From positions 36,653,509 through 36,717,508 of the forward strand of contig NC_081553.1 in assembly GCF_963082655.1 (NCBI RefSeq): a stretch of 64,000 bases of DNA. The letters are read 5' to 3'. Below are positions 1 to 11,200 of the stretch, one piece after another. How positions within the stretch are numbered: the first letter of the stretch is position 1; every line of letters begins with the position of its first letter. The translations under genes and the position numbers were made by a program. The notes under the pieces were generated by a model, which did no database searches, was not told where the DNA came from, and was given only the letters and a program-made list of their open reading frames with translations. Origin of the DNA: Stomoxys calcitrans. Taxonomy: Eukaryota > Arthropoda > Insecta > Diptera > Muscidae.

Positions 1-293
1 TCTAGAGGGCGCAATTCTCATCCGATTTGACATAAATTTTGCACAACGGCTTCTCTGATGATCTTCAACTCACGTGTCTAATATGGTCTGAATCGATCAA
101 TAGCTCGATATAGATCTCCAATATAAACCGATCTCCCGATTTAGCTCGATACAATATAAACGGATCTCCCGATTTTGCTTCTTGAGCCCCTACAAGGCGC
201 AATTCTTATCCAAATGAACTGAAATATTACGCAATGACTTCTACAATGTTCTACATTCATTTATGGTCCGAATCGGACTATAACTTGTTCATA
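1..293. repeat. Tandem-module repeat (about 150-bp family), truncated by window start
   Basis: Carries the recurring phrases of the family seen in full at 56715-57695: 'gagggcgcaattct', 'ttttgcac', 'tatagctc', 'aaccgatctcccgat'. Two degenerate modules are visible. Non-coding; no ORF of substance. Confidence 0.75.
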
Positions 294-1586
294 TTATAAT
301 ACACTAAAATACTTACTTTTAACTATTGTTATTACTAGTAATATTAAGTTACAATTCCATTCGATTCCTCCTGCTCCTTTCGAACAGCTGACACTCGATT
401 ATGCACTCGTTTGCGAATGCCATAATCTCGAATTTCGATAGTACTTATTCGATAACGCATGCGGTAATGCCAAAACAAAAGTTTTTTAACAATAAATTGA
501 TAGAAGGAAAATAACAATACTTCAACTATCACACTCAAAAAAAAATAAACAATTTATTTGGGTTTTTTTGTCAATAAGTTCATTTTTTATTATATTTTCG
601 AAAATACGTTGTTCTGTTTTATTTGTCTATCGACAGCCACATACATTCTAACGAATAGTTTGAAACTACACATCCACTGTTCAATAATATAAATAAATAA
701 ATAATAAAGAAAAGTAATATGCCATGGTAGCGGATGTACAGGGCTGTCGTTAAGCAATTATATATGTGGATATATATATGAATGTATGACGTATGTATGT
801 AAACTAATCATAAAATATAATATTATTATCTGCCATTCTCTCGGTTTTAACTACATTTACAAGTGTTATTTCCACTTTTATCGATTTGTTTGTTTTTCGT
901 TAATTTCGCTTTTTTCACATTGTAAATTGAAACACAGACAACTATTAACATACTCATTTATAAAAAAGATATATAAGGTATGGCTTAAAAACAAAAAAAC
1001 TAATGCTACTATATAGGTATGTATGTAGTAGTCTAGTCTTCAAAAACAAAAACTTCAGATTAACAAACATTTTTCAATGCCGGACGCTGATTACACATAT
1101 ACACTTAGTATGTACACATGCATGACTACGAACCTAGGTATGTATGAAGGTAGTATGTATTTATTTTATATAATTCAGTTACTATTTAATTATTTGATGC
1201 TAATTGGAAATGTACAATTTTGTTTGTTATTGTTTGCTGGGATATATAGTTGTGATTTGTAATAGTTAACAGTTTTCTTTCTTCTGATTTAGTGTTCTTT
1301 GTTTATGGTAGATAGGTAACTAGGCATATGATGATATCGATGTTTATTATCATGGTAAGAATTGAGAAAATAATTTTATTCAGAGGCAGGTGCTGGTGAA
1401 TAAGCTATGATTGTTGGTATAGGAAACAAAAGATTTTCCTTCCCTCTGCTCTAAACTTCACTTCTGTTCCACCTTCTCTTTGCCTTAAGTGACAGAAATG
1501 CCTAGGGACAACGGCGCCCTTCGCGCAGTTCTTAGAGATCTACAAATTTTGAGGCCCGATCTGTTTGGTGTTCTTTGCTGTCACGA
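294..1586. other. AT-rich intergenic stretch, no gene recognised
   Basis: Only short AT-rich ORFs without recognisable domains or fly-like codon use. Many short repeats of the 'atgtatgta' kind around 770-1160. No promoter, splice pattern or RNA gene that I can support. Confidence 0.6.
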
Positions 1587-1800
1587 GAAGCTTAGCTGCG
1601 AGCTACCAGGCGCGTCCATAGGTTGCGGATAGTGGAATGCTGCAACGACAGTCGCGGACAATCATCGGTATCGAGTGGAGAGTCTCAGTGAGAGGTCGGG
1701 TGGCACCGGCTTTTGCACAAAAACTGAGTGCCTACGCTGCTTGATATGACAAGGCGAGCTATTGGCGCCTTTAAATAACCAATGGACCCTCCGGTCCAGC
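1587..1800 (+). repeat. Dispersed repeat with 'attggcgcctttaaataacc' signature
   Basis: Begins near 'gcgagctaccaggcgcgtcca' and ends with 'ggcgcctttaaataaccaa'. The same order of blocks recurs at 4385-4625, 16165-16375, 18225-18450 (inverted), 23105-23225 and 38938-39020. The copy at 23105 directly follows a jockey-like reverse transcriptase relic, so this may be the 3' portion of a non-LTR retrotransposon; that link is inference. Confidence 0.65.
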
Positions 1801-3480
1801 GGCAATCAGTCCTGTTGATGATAGTTCCTCCCTTTTATAATCTCATGTTGTCAATATTAACATCCCAATTCTGAAAACTCCCTGGGAATAAACTCCCTGG
1901 GAATTAATTTCTCCCTCGAATAAAATCCTCCTATTCTGATTGAATGGAGAGAGGAAATTTTTGGGAGAGAGAATCTCGAATTTTCGAAAACAGCTGTTTT
2001 ATTTTGGCTAAACATTTGACTATTATTTTTTCGAAAAAGAACATAAAATGGAAAACTAAGCAAAAAGAAGTTATAAAGGTTGCTAAAAAAGTTTACATAC
2101 ATGTTTACTGTTGCTTTTGTAATGTTTGTTTTAATTCTTGTATTTGAATAGTGCACAATTATGGCCTACAGCTTGTCACCATATTTCTGTGTTGTAATAA
2201 CAACTTTCCGTCTTCATCCAACAATCGTTGGCTAAATTAAATGCTTACAGAGTGGTCTGGTAGACAGATTAATTGTGTCGTGTTGTCCATGGTTGCGTGC
2301 GGGACACACATCCGGTGGCTGATTCGTAGTATAGAGGTTTGCTTCTCCTTCGTCGTCATAAATGCTGTGGTGGTCTGCCTGATACGCCGTTTTATCTAAA
2401 GGCCTACTTTTATGGAGCTAGAACTTGAAGATCTAATGGGCATTTCCGGGCGCCGCCCGCTTTTCTTGATGGTTGGGACGGTTGCTGGATATAGTGCTGC
2501 TGAAAAGCGACTTATGGATTTATTCTTACTCCTGTGGAGTAAATGCTGCCAAATGTGGCGTTCGTGAATAATTGCCCACGAACATTCCAGAAGACTTCCT
2601 GCACATCATTGAGTGCCGCCCGATTCTAACTTAAGCTCAATGATAAGGGACCTCCTTTAAGTATCCGACTCGGAATGGAGTGCCAATAAAATTAAGAAAA
2701 TCTTCTATGGTGGGTACATGACATTTAACCGGGTGAACCTAACAAATTTGTACTTGATTTTGATGAAAAAAGTGAAAAATAATTTCCATATATTTTAAAT
2801 TGTTCGTAAATAATAAGAAGTGATACCATTTTTTTATAAAAACAATAAAATTCATAATTTTTTATCCTAGCTCCCGTTCATTTGTTTGGGGGAATTTTTC
2901 CCAAATTTTACCGTCTCATTCTCCATTTTATATCGATTAAGCATAGCTACTTTTTGTTTAAAAAAAGCGAAAAGCGAAATGATTAGTTCTAAGTTAAAAT
3001 CGATTAAACCATGAATTACTAAACTATCGTGAATTAACTGACCGTTTTAATGTAATAGATTAATGTCTTAATTGTAATCGTTCAAAGGAAGCTTATATCG
3101 TATAAACCGCTATTGTTACAATTAGATGGCAATACCATTTTCTTCTTCCTTTTCTTATGAGGGAGGCTGCGAGCTCCACTCAAGACCAACTTCCTCTTTT
3201 TGGATGTAGCCATCGACGACAACACACACTCTCGTGTCTCACTCTCGTCAATAAACGTTGGAAACCAAAATTTTAATCCATGTAAGTATGCACTACAAAT
3301 GCAGCTATTGTGCATGACTGCTGGTAAAAGGAATCAAAGTTCCCAGCTTGTTTGGCGAAATCCCCTTTTTTCTGTCGGAACCTTAGTCCCGATTTTTCAA
3401 CCCTTCCCAGGGAGCTTTCTTCAATTGTACCTAAGTTCAACCATCGCTAATTCAAACAGCTAAGACATTAAACAAATCCT
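1801..3480. other. Intergenic, degenerate repeats only
   Basis: Contains a direct duplication of an 'actccctgggaat' block at 1876-1905 and a fragment of SINE tail near 2615-2690 ('gagtgccgcccgattctaac', 'aatgataagggacctccttt'). No gene supported. Confidence 0.55.
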
Positions 3481-3570
3481 TTGGACCGGAACGAGCTTGC
3501 TCACCTACAGGGGCTTGACGAGGAGCGCCACCTTCACATGAAAATGTGGTTACAACAACAACATCTACAG
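3481..3570 (+). repeat. 3'-end fragment of a dispersed retroelement ending in CAA repeats
   Basis: The block 'gacgaggagcgccacc...cacatgaaaatgtggttacaacaacaac' matches 'gacgaggatcgctacctccacatgcaaatgtggct' near 23270-23305 and a similar piece at 15790-15830. A simple CAA tail at the end is typical of non-LTR 3' ends; classification is inference. Confidence 0.5.
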
Positions 3571-3879
3571 AACTAGGATTGGATGAGTGGTCCGATTTTA
3601 ACTAAGCAGCAGTTCAAGCAGGGACGGAATTACCGCATGCGTGAACGAGTAAAATCGTTCGAAATCTCTCTATTGTGAATTATGTATCTCTTTGTTAAAC
3701 GGGAATTTTTGAAATGTAGGAACGCGATTGTTTAAATGGATCATAATTTATAAAAACTTTGACATTCATATGTATATACAAGTGGCATAACATCCATTAA
3801 ATACATGATAAAATTTCATTCGATACCAAAGCGCAATCGATCACGTATGCTGTAATTCGGCGCCTGAGAATGGGAACTC

Positions 3880-4142
3880 TTTTAATTGTCGAGTTGGAAC
3901 GGCATGCCGCAGATCGACACCATTAAGTAGATAACTTTTACCCTTGAATACCTGTTGTTGTTGCATTTGTAGGGGCCAGGAATGATCCAGGATCATCTGG
4001 GTATCCGACTGCAGTGGGGGCTGACCTGAATACCCCACAAATGCCAGCATTAGCAAGGGAATAACCACTGTTGATGTTCTCGTCAGGATTCGAATCTAAT
4101 CGTTCAGCATTATAGGCGGATATGCTTACCTCTGCGTCGCGG
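3880..4142 (-). repeat. tRNA-derived SINE, degenerate copy
   Basis: On the minus strand the tRNA-like head has an A-box-like region and 'gattcgaatc' in the B-box position (4087-4096), followed by the body block 'ttccctTGCTAATGCTGGCATTTG'-type text seen in better copies at 15263-15577 and 55404-55732. It is interrupted by other repeat sequence around 3945-4020. Confidence 0.6.
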
Positions 4143-4384
4143 TGCCATCCAGCGAAGAATTCCATTTTTTTTAATTTACGCTGCCATTAAAAATGTCGCC
4201 CGATTTACACTTTTGGGTTCTTTATAGAGATAAATACCAGGATTGTGCTCCTAACGAAGACAAATCCAGTCATTCTGCTTTATAGGTGGATATACCTACC
4301 ATCCAGCGAAGAAGTATTTTTTTAATTTACGCTGCCATTTAAATATATCGCTCGATTGGCACTTATGGGTTCTTTATAGAGATA

Positions 4385-4625
4385 AATAGTAAGCACTGCG
4401 TGGGATGGCTGTAAGCGATCTCTGCGAGCCACCGGGTGTATTCACATGTTGCGGACAGTGGAAATCTCCATACGTAGTAGCTGCAACGGCAGTCGTGAAC
4501 AATCAAGGGTATCGAGCGGAGAGTTTAGAGGCCGCGCGGCACCGGTTCTCTTATAAATACTGAGTGCCCATGATGCTCGATATGACAAGTCAAGGTATTG
4601 GCGCCTTTAAATAACCAATGATCAT
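4385..4625 (+). repeat. Dispersed repeat with 'attggcgcctttaaataacc' signature
   Basis: Same block order as 1587-1800: 'gcgagccaccgggtgtattcaca', 'gttgcggacagtgg', 'gagtgcccatgatgctcgat', 'ttggcgcctttaaataaccaat'. Non-coding fragment. Confidence 0.65.
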
Positions 4626-5082
4626 CCTGTTCTCGCAAAGATAACTACAACAACAATGATCCTGTTTTATTTAAGTACTATATAGTGCAGGGCAGCGAAA
4701 ACTGTTTGGAAATGACATCTATTTCGTACAATAAAGTTTTGAATTAGTTACCAAGAGCCGAATTACCGCATATGTGATCGAGTGCGCCTTCATATCGAAT
4801 AAAACTTTGTCTCGCATTTAATGGCACTTGTATACGCATTTTTATTTTCTGGTTTTTATAAATAATGATCGATTTAAAGATTCACGTTCTTAAATTTCGA
4901 GCACAATAAGGAGATTCATAATTCACAATAGAGAGATTTCGAACGATTTTATTCGCTCATGTGTGCGATAAATCGGCCCTATTGCAGCCTTATATAGAAC
5001 ATATGTGTCCAGGATTGCCATGATATGCTTTTTACAATTTAGTGTAGCCACCTGCAGAGATATCACTATTGTGAATGCCAGA

Positions 5083-5700
5083 GTAAAATTAAACCAATCT
5101 TATTATATAAAAATTAAAGTGTTGCGAGCAGATTCAAAAACGGCTGAACCGATTTTCATGAAATTTTTACAGACCCCAAACCCCCCAATTTTGAAAACCG
5201 AAATATCTCGGAAATGGACGCATCGTTAAGTGAAAAAACAAAAACACGTTTGTATAAAACTTTGGGGTCAAATAACCGTGGGGTATGCCCTTCCCTAAAA
5301 CCCCGGACATGTTAACCGATTGGTATGGTATGGTTATCAAATGAAAGGTACATAAGAGTAAATTACGAACTTGATATAACAATAAGACTCGGGGGGCTGC
5401 CCTATCGCCAAAACCGCCAAAAAATGGCTTGTTTACCAATTGGGGCAATATGGATATCATATACGAAACTTATATAAAAAACTGGGATCAAGTCCCACAA
5501 ATGACATGCTTACAGATAGGGGCAATAAGGGTATCATATACGAAACTCGTATAAAAATTTGGGGTCTAGCCCCCGGAAGGGTCGCCCCACCGCAAACGGA
5601 CATGTAGGCCGATTAGGACAATATGGATGTCAAACGAAAGGTATTTGAGAGTAGAATACGAAACTTATATAAAAATTATGGGTCAATTGAATTAATAAAG
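5083..5700 (-). repeat. Tandem-module repeat (about 125-bp family), short copy
   Basis: The terminus at 5083-5165 ('ttatataaaaatta...aaaacggctgaaccgatttt') is the reverse complement of the terminus at 54255-54345. Internal modules repeat 'catgt..accgattggg.caatatggatatcatatacgaaact' with G- and C-runs, inverted relative to the 52390-54345 copy. It ends near 5690 beside a short 'aaataaacctattt' block that recurs as an inverted pair at 5707-5758. Confidence 0.7.
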
Positions 5701-6541
5701 CCTTAAAATAGGTTTATTTGACAGTTCTATAAAGGAAATCTGTCAAATAAACCTATTTCTAATCTATATTTCGTTTTGTGAATAAGGCCTTTATATGCTA
5801 TCTTTACTTAAAACTGAGCTTACCATGACTGCAAACTATCGATATTTTCGAATACAATGGCTGTAATGTTTCTGTTTATGTGATGGAAGTACAATTTGTT
5901 GATATTAAATTACTACAAACTAAATAAATACGCTTGTGAAAGTATGTACTCGTATAATTGTTATTCCCTCTTATTCCGTATTAAGGTTGTCGAAGACGAA
6001 ATTTACATTTTTGGCATCACATAAGTCGAATTCGACTGTAAAATTTAACGAAAACGATTCTAAACTGCATCGCGCCTGTTTGTCGAAAGAGTATGGAACC
6101 TACTTTATATTATTTTTTTATTTACCACAATATTTTTCTATTAGCAAACTGTCGAAAGCGAATAAGTTAAGGAAATGTGAAATTCGCATTCGACAACTGG
6201 AATAAGAGTGATTATATTTATTTTAACATGTTTGATAAATATTTTATAATATACCTGACTTATTGTGGAATGTATCATTTGATTAACGTCTTTCTTTGCT
6301 TAAAAATACTTAAAAAATCATTTAATATGTTATACAAGGCTGAGCTTTAAAAGTAACGGAAAATCTTCGAAGAACACTGGTATAATAAATACGCATTGTT
6401 TGTTAGTAAGCAGGAATATATATTTTTTAATTTTTGGCAGTTTTATCCTATTTGATGACATTTTCAATGGGCAGATTTGACATCCTTAATGATGTTCACG
6501 GGGACTATCCTCTTTATGTTTTCGCAAGTGACCTAACCTTC
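5701..6541. other. AT-rich intergenic stretch
   Basis: Contains a short imperfect inverted repeat around 'aataggtttatttgacag' and 'ctgtcaaataaacctattt' (5708-5758), which could be the ends of a tiny MITE. Otherwise no gene or structured element recognised. Confidence 0.5.
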
Positions 6542-6543
6542 TA

Positions 6544-7149
6544 AAGGGTGATTTTTTTGAGGTTAGGATTTTCATGCATTAGTATTTGACAGATCACGTG
6601 GGATTTCAGACATGGTGTCAAAGAGAAAGATGCTCAGTATGCTTTGACATTCATCATGAATAGACTTACTAACGAGCAACGCTTGCAAATCATTGAATTT
6701 TATTACCAAAATCAGTGTTCGGTTCGAAATGTGTTCAAATTTTGACAAATTTTGTTCAGCGATGAGGCTCATTTCTGGTTGAATGGCTACGTAAATAAGC
6801 AAAATTGCCGCATTTGGAGTGAAGAGCAACCAGAAGCCGTTCAAGAACTGCCCATGCATCCCGAAAAATGCACTGTTTGGTGTGGTTTGTACGCTGGTGG
6901 AATCATTGGACCGTATTTTTTCAAAGATGCTGTTGGACGCAACGTTACGGTGAATGAACACATTTCGAACCGAACACTGATTTTGGTAATAAAATTCAAT
7001 GATTTGCAAGCGTTGCTCGTTAGTAAGTCTATTTATGATGAAATGTCAAAGCATACTGAGCATCTTTCTCTTTGACACCATGTCTGAAATCCCACGTGAT
7101 CTGTCAAATACTAATGCATGAAAATCCTAACCTCAAAAAAATCACCCTT
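6544..7149 (+). mobile_element. Internally deleted, fold-back mariner-type element
   Basis: A 606-bp element flanked by TA on both sides (6542-6543 and 7150-7151). Ends are AAGGGTGATTTTTTTGAGGT and its complement, but the inverted repeat is far longer than a normal mariner TIR: about 190 bp at 6544-6737 returns inverted at 6960-7149, including the start of the transposase (reads MNRLTNEQRLQIIEFYYQ). Between the arms lies a piece of the catalytic domain with SDEAHFWLNGYVNKQNCRIW. The middle of the transposase and its C-terminal part are missing, so it cannot be autonomous. Assignment to the Tc1/mariner superfamily rests on the TA duplication and the protein pieces. Confidence 0.88.
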
Positions 7150-7189
7150 TATAAGTGAATCCTGGTTAGTAAGTAGTCATGCCAGAATT

Positions 7190-7292
7190 ATTTTAATGGT
7201 TTTCTCATTTGTACAACAACACAAAAACCATATGGTGAAATCGCCATCTTACCATCAAGCTGATCGATATTTTGTCAACACAAACAAGCATA
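7190..7292 (+). repeat. Dispersed repeat with 'ccatatggtg..atccgccatctt' core
   Basis: The blocks 'tcatttgtacaac', 'aaccatatggtgaaatcgcc' and 'gatcgatattttgtcaaca' recur at 41070-41172 (same strand) and 36775-36900 (inverted). Probably MITE fragments; no ends could be fixed. Confidence 0.55.
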
Positions 7293-7375
7293 CTCTTTCG
7301 AACATTTCGGCCGGTATCTCATGAATAAATGCTTTCAATGCGTTAAATGAAGCGTGCTTGTCTGTATGTCCACAT

Positions 7376-7876
7376 TATATATTCATTTACTGGAAGTGGC
7401 AGTTGTCCAACAACAAAACATTGAGTGCACTGTCAAAATCAGTGATTAGTCCAACTCTGATTTTGTGTTAATTACTATTAGTTTGAGCCATTTTTTGTTG
7501 TTTGTGTGTGTAATGGTTCTTAACTATACACACGCAAATAAACTCGTTGACAGATAGTGCACTTCGCGAGAAAAAAGTGTTTACGGTACACTACCTGATA
7601 ATTATGTCATGCATAGACACAAGATATATTCATTTACAGGTAGGAGCAGTTGCACAACAACAACATTTTGGGTGCACTATCTGTCAAGATCGGTGATAAG
7701 TTCAATTCTGATTTTGTGTTTATTACTAGTTCGCGCCATTTTTCGTTGTTTGTATGTGTGTATGGCTCTTAACAATAATGCACACACACACACACATTCA
7801 AAACTCGTTTGACAGATAGTGCACTTCGCGTTTGCTGTACACTAGCTGGTCATTATGTCATGTATAGACATAAGCT
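7376..7876 (+). repeat. Tandem duplication of a 247-bp unit with 16-bp inverted motifs
   Basis: Two head-to-tail copies start at about 7376 and 7623 and share 'attcatttac', 'gtgcact.tctgtcaa', 'ctctgattttgtgtt', 'ttgttgtttg' and 'ttgacagatagtgcacttcg'. In the second copy GTGCACTATCTGTCAA (7672-7687) and its exact reverse complement (7809-7824) flank an (AC)n run. Looks like a duplicated MITE; no coding. Confidence 0.7.
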
Positions 7877-8420
7877 TTAACATAGCCCCACAAAAAAAAA
7901 GTCTAAAGGCGTTAAATCGCACTATTTAGGCGGCCAATTGACCGGTCCCGAACGTGAAATAAAATGTTCACCGAACTCGCCTCTAAATAAGTCCATTGTT
8001 ATGCGTGCTGTGTGGCATGTAACACCGTTTTGTTGAAACAACAAATCAAGCACTTGCATTTTAGGCTAGATATCATCTTACGATAGCGCTCACCAGTCAC
8101 AATTACGATTCGCATCATCTTTGAAGAAGTACGGTCGTATGATGCCACTGGCCCATAAACCGCAACAAACTGCGACTTTTTCTGGATGCATTGGTAGCTC
8201 TTGCAATGCTTCTGGCTGATCTTCACTCTAAAATCGACAATTCTGCTTTTTTACGTACCCATTGAGCTTCGTCCATAAAATAAAAGAAGAAGCGCGCGAT
8301 GAATTTTCTTAACAGAGCACGCATTTTGATAAAAACTCAAGCAAGCGTTGTTCGTTTGTATGACGATTCATGGTTAAATTATAAACCAAACTGAAAATTT
8401 TTGACAATGGAACAAAACAC
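7870..8420 (-). pseudogene. Mariner transposase relic, internally deleted and decayed
   Basis: Read on the minus strand, the start near 8375 gives MNRHTNEQRLLEFL, then jumps after about 20 codons to a DEAQWV..KKAELSI block and continues LPMHPEKV, CCGLWASGIIRPYFFKDDAN, FQQNGVTCHTARITMDL, FRGEFGEHFISRSGPVNWPP, LTPLDFFLWGYV. Stops and frameshifts break it repeatedly. The catalytic aspartates are visible as 'DEA' and 'QQNG' (expected QQDG, so the second is lost). Same broad family as the 6544-7149 element but a separate copy. Confidence 0.85.
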
Positions 8421-9268
8421 GAAAAGTGCGTGAGCTGTTTAAAACAGTGTTACCCGTTTAGGGTATAACCTTGGTTTCGTTTCGCAGGCCAATGTGAAGT
8501 ATTTGTCATATGAGGTGACCTGTATGATAGATTTCACCAAAAAAACTGTGAAACCATTTCACTAAATGGTGTAAGCAATGTGAATTCCTCCTTCTACTGA
8601 AAATACACCTTAAAACCACAAAACGACTGTTGAATAACCACTTTTGGGTTGATTTTTTATTTGTTTTTGGGTTAAAAAAATCACTTCAGTGTGCGCTTAA
8701 TTGAGATTTAAAAAAGCATCTTCAATTTGGTCTCAACAAGAAAGCCGCAGGCACTTCGAAATTTCCAAAAATTTTAAAACAAATTACAAGTTCAAGGTTT
8801 TGTTCTTCTTTTTATCTTTTGTTAACCTTTTTTTCTGCAAATTGCATAAATTCGCAGAACTGTGACTTCGAAAAAATTATTTTATGTGAATTGGAGGTTC
8901 CCTATATATTTATTTGGTGAAACGAATGTGAAATGGAAAAACTACTTTGGTGAAAACAAGCTCACACCGGAATATTGACAATTTTCATTACAATTAAAGC
9001 TGGAAACAACATAAATCAGTTGACTTTAAGAAATTCGTATACAGCAAAAGGCGCTTGGTATGTAACTCAACCCAAAGAATGTATGCGACGATGTTTGAAA
9101 GCCAATTTCGATTAGGCGCTTTGTGTGTAACTTCACCTTAAGAATATGAACTCTATTGCTCAAGCTCACAAATCGATGCCGCGTATGAGTTATAATACAA
9201 AAATTTACTTATATACCATACGCCACAATGGCGTATAGAAATTTATAGGTAGACTATGGTGGCTTTAC
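8421..9268. other. AT-rich intergenic stretch
   Basis: Nothing recognisable apart from short AT-rich ORFs. No splice-consistent coding sequence seen. Confidence 0.5.
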
Positions 9269-9460
9269 CTATAAAACCACCAAGATGACAGGTTTAAATA
9301 GTTTTCTCATGGATAAAGTAGCGCAGGGCACATGGAGAGGCGAATTAACGCAGGATTTGTGGAGATGAGGAGTAATAAACGGTAGAGCATCTCTTGTGGC
9401 ACTGCCTGAAATTGCGAGGGTAGGTGCAGGATTATGGCTAAACGAACACATTTTTCTTGT
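9262..9460 (+). pseudogene. Non-LTR retrotransposon C-terminal fragment (first copy)
   Basis: The stretch translates in pieces to KTTKMTGLNSF and, after frame changes, C-G-D-E-E...EHLLWHCPEIARV. The Cys-rich 'EHLL.CP' tail is typical of the region after reverse transcriptase/RNase H in jockey-like elements. A second copy with the same block lies at 10930-11110. Broken by stops. Confidence 0.5.
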
Positions 9461-9689
9461 TTAAATTATCGTCTCACCATTTTTGACTATAGTCAAGAAT
9501 ATAGTATACTATAGGCCAATGCTTGTATGCCTTGCTATAGACGCTTGAAATGGCAGCTGAGGGAACTTTTCTTGTCCGCCTGGCATTCTACTGCCGCATA
9601 TTTTATGTGTTCTCCTGAGCTTTTTGAATCCGTTTCAAGGGCGACACAATGAATCATCAGACCGATCGCCGAGGGAACATGATGCGATT

Positions 9690-9810
9690 GGTTATTAAAA
9701 GACTCCAATAACTACCACAGGCAACTCTCCGCTCGACTCCCCGACTGCAGTTATAGCATTCCACTATCCGCAACCTGTATACAAGGCCGGTAGCCATCAA
9801 CTGAGCTTTT
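9690..9810 (-). repeat. Dispersed repeat fragment ('gttgcggatagtggaatgct' block, inverted)
   Basis: Reverse complement carries 'gttgcggatagtggaatgct', then 'gtcggggagtcgagcggagag', as in the 1587-1800 and 4385-4625 copies. Short and non-coding. Confidence 0.5.
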
Positions 9811-9874
9811 CGCGAACAAAACACAAACATTAAAAACCAAATTTTCGAAATTTTAAAATTCAAATCAAGGCGTA

Positions 9875-9985
9875 TCAAGGAATATCATACTGGATGAAAT
9901 TAGCAAGTTTCTTTGCTCCAAAATCTATTATCCTAAAAAAGTAATCATAAAAAAATTTCGTTAAAAGCGAAAATAGTACCACCCA
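9875..9985 (+). repeat. Partial GGCTGGTACTA-family MITE
   Basis: Shares 'aaaatctattatc.taaaaaaagtaatc' and 'aaaagcgaa.atagtacca' with the full copies at 24886-25085 and 28035-28248, but only one end remains. Confidence 0.6.
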
Positions 9986-10470
9986 AGGCGTATTTAATAA
10001 GGTGGCCACATCGGCGAATCGCTACAACAAAGCATATTTTTTTGAGAACTTGATATGTCAACACTTGTAAACAATGCGAAAAAAATCCGATTCGCCTTGA
10101 CATTTAAAATTTTTGGCAAATTTGCTTCGACCAATCAGATCAATAAGAAAGAAGTTTATTAATTTTTGAGTGCCAATGTTTAAAAATTCCAATTAGCTCC
10201 AAAGGCTTTACCCACAAAACCACCAAGATGATAAGTTTAAATAGTTTTCATTATGTTATGGTAGCCGTAGATAGCTTCCTAGGGAATGCTGATAGGCGGG
10301 ATAATTAACGTACACTAATAAATAATTCAAATAGGAAGATTGTGATTACAATCACCACAAGGCCCTTGGATATATGTGGGATTTTCAGGTCATTTGAAAA
10401 GAACGGTTAAAGTTTGTTGGCTACAAGGATGACGTTGTCATCATGTTGTATGGACGTTAAGAATGCATAT

Positions 10471-10783
10471 AGTAAATGCAAATTTTGCCCATGAACATTC
10501 CACTAAGGAACAGGAGCAAACTTCTCACATATCAATTAGTGCTGTCCGATTCAAGTTCAAGCTCAATGATAAGGGGCCTCCTTTTTATAGCCGTGTCCGA
10601 TCGGCGTGCCGCAGTGCGACACCTCTGTGGAGAGAAGTTTTACATGGCATAGTACCTCACATATGTTGCCACCATTAGGTGGGGAAAACCACCGATGAAA
10701 ATTTTTTCTCATGGTCTCGCCTGGTTTCGAACCCAGGAGTTCAGCGTCATAGGCGGACATGCTAACCTCTGCGCCACGGTGTA
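10471..10783 (-). repeat. tRNA-derived SINE, near full length
   Basis: On the minus strand the head at 10783-10700 has an A-box (GGCGCAGAGGTTAGCATGTC) and a B-box-like 'GGTTCGAAACC'; the body runs through 'gagaagtttgctcc' to the tail 'catgggcaaaatttgcat'. Same organisation as 15263-15577 and 55404-55732. The antisense ORFs across it are not genes. Confidence 0.88.
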
Positions 10784-10889
10784 TGCTGCCAAATTTGACC
10801 AATGGGCTTGACGTAAACCCCCGAAAAATCAAGTTGGTACTATTCACCATTACTATGTAACTTGGTATGTTCAGGGGTCCTCTCCTAGA

Positions 10890-11200
10890 TGTGATGGAGC
10901 TGCCGCTCACACTACTGAAAGTCCTGAAGAGCCATTGCAAGGTCAGGACTTTGACCTTGCGCTGAACACATGGCGGACTTAAACTTGATTTGTGGGGATG
11001 AGGAGGAGTCATAGACGGTTGAGCACCTATTGTGGGACTGCCCTGAAATTGCGAGAGTAAATGAAGGATTACACACATCACCTATTTTTCTGTCTAAATT
11101 ATCTTTATGCAATTGACTTTCGCCATTCTTGACTATAATAACTTTCAAGCAAGGAACTTGAACGGCCAGACCGCCTGGCCGTTTTGCCATACATGTTGGC
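10890..11200 (+). pseudogene. Non-LTR retrotransposon C-terminal fragment (second copy)
   Basis: Reads MADLNLICGDEEE, stop, TVEHLLWDCPEIARVNEGL: a Cys-His-rich tail like that after the RT domain of jockey-like elements. Shares wording with 9262-9460. In-frame stop; dead. Confidence 0.55.

Noticed and set aside
344..538. 64-aa minus-strand ORF
   Set aside because: Short, AT-rich, no domain, no splice or promoter context.
7609..7812. 67-aa ORF with hydrophobic segment
   Set aside because: Lies entirely within the 247-bp duplicated repeat and includes an (AC)n run; not coding.
10563..11081. 172-aa minus-strand ORF
   Set aside because: Spans a SINE and a retrotransposon fragment; composition explained by those repeats.
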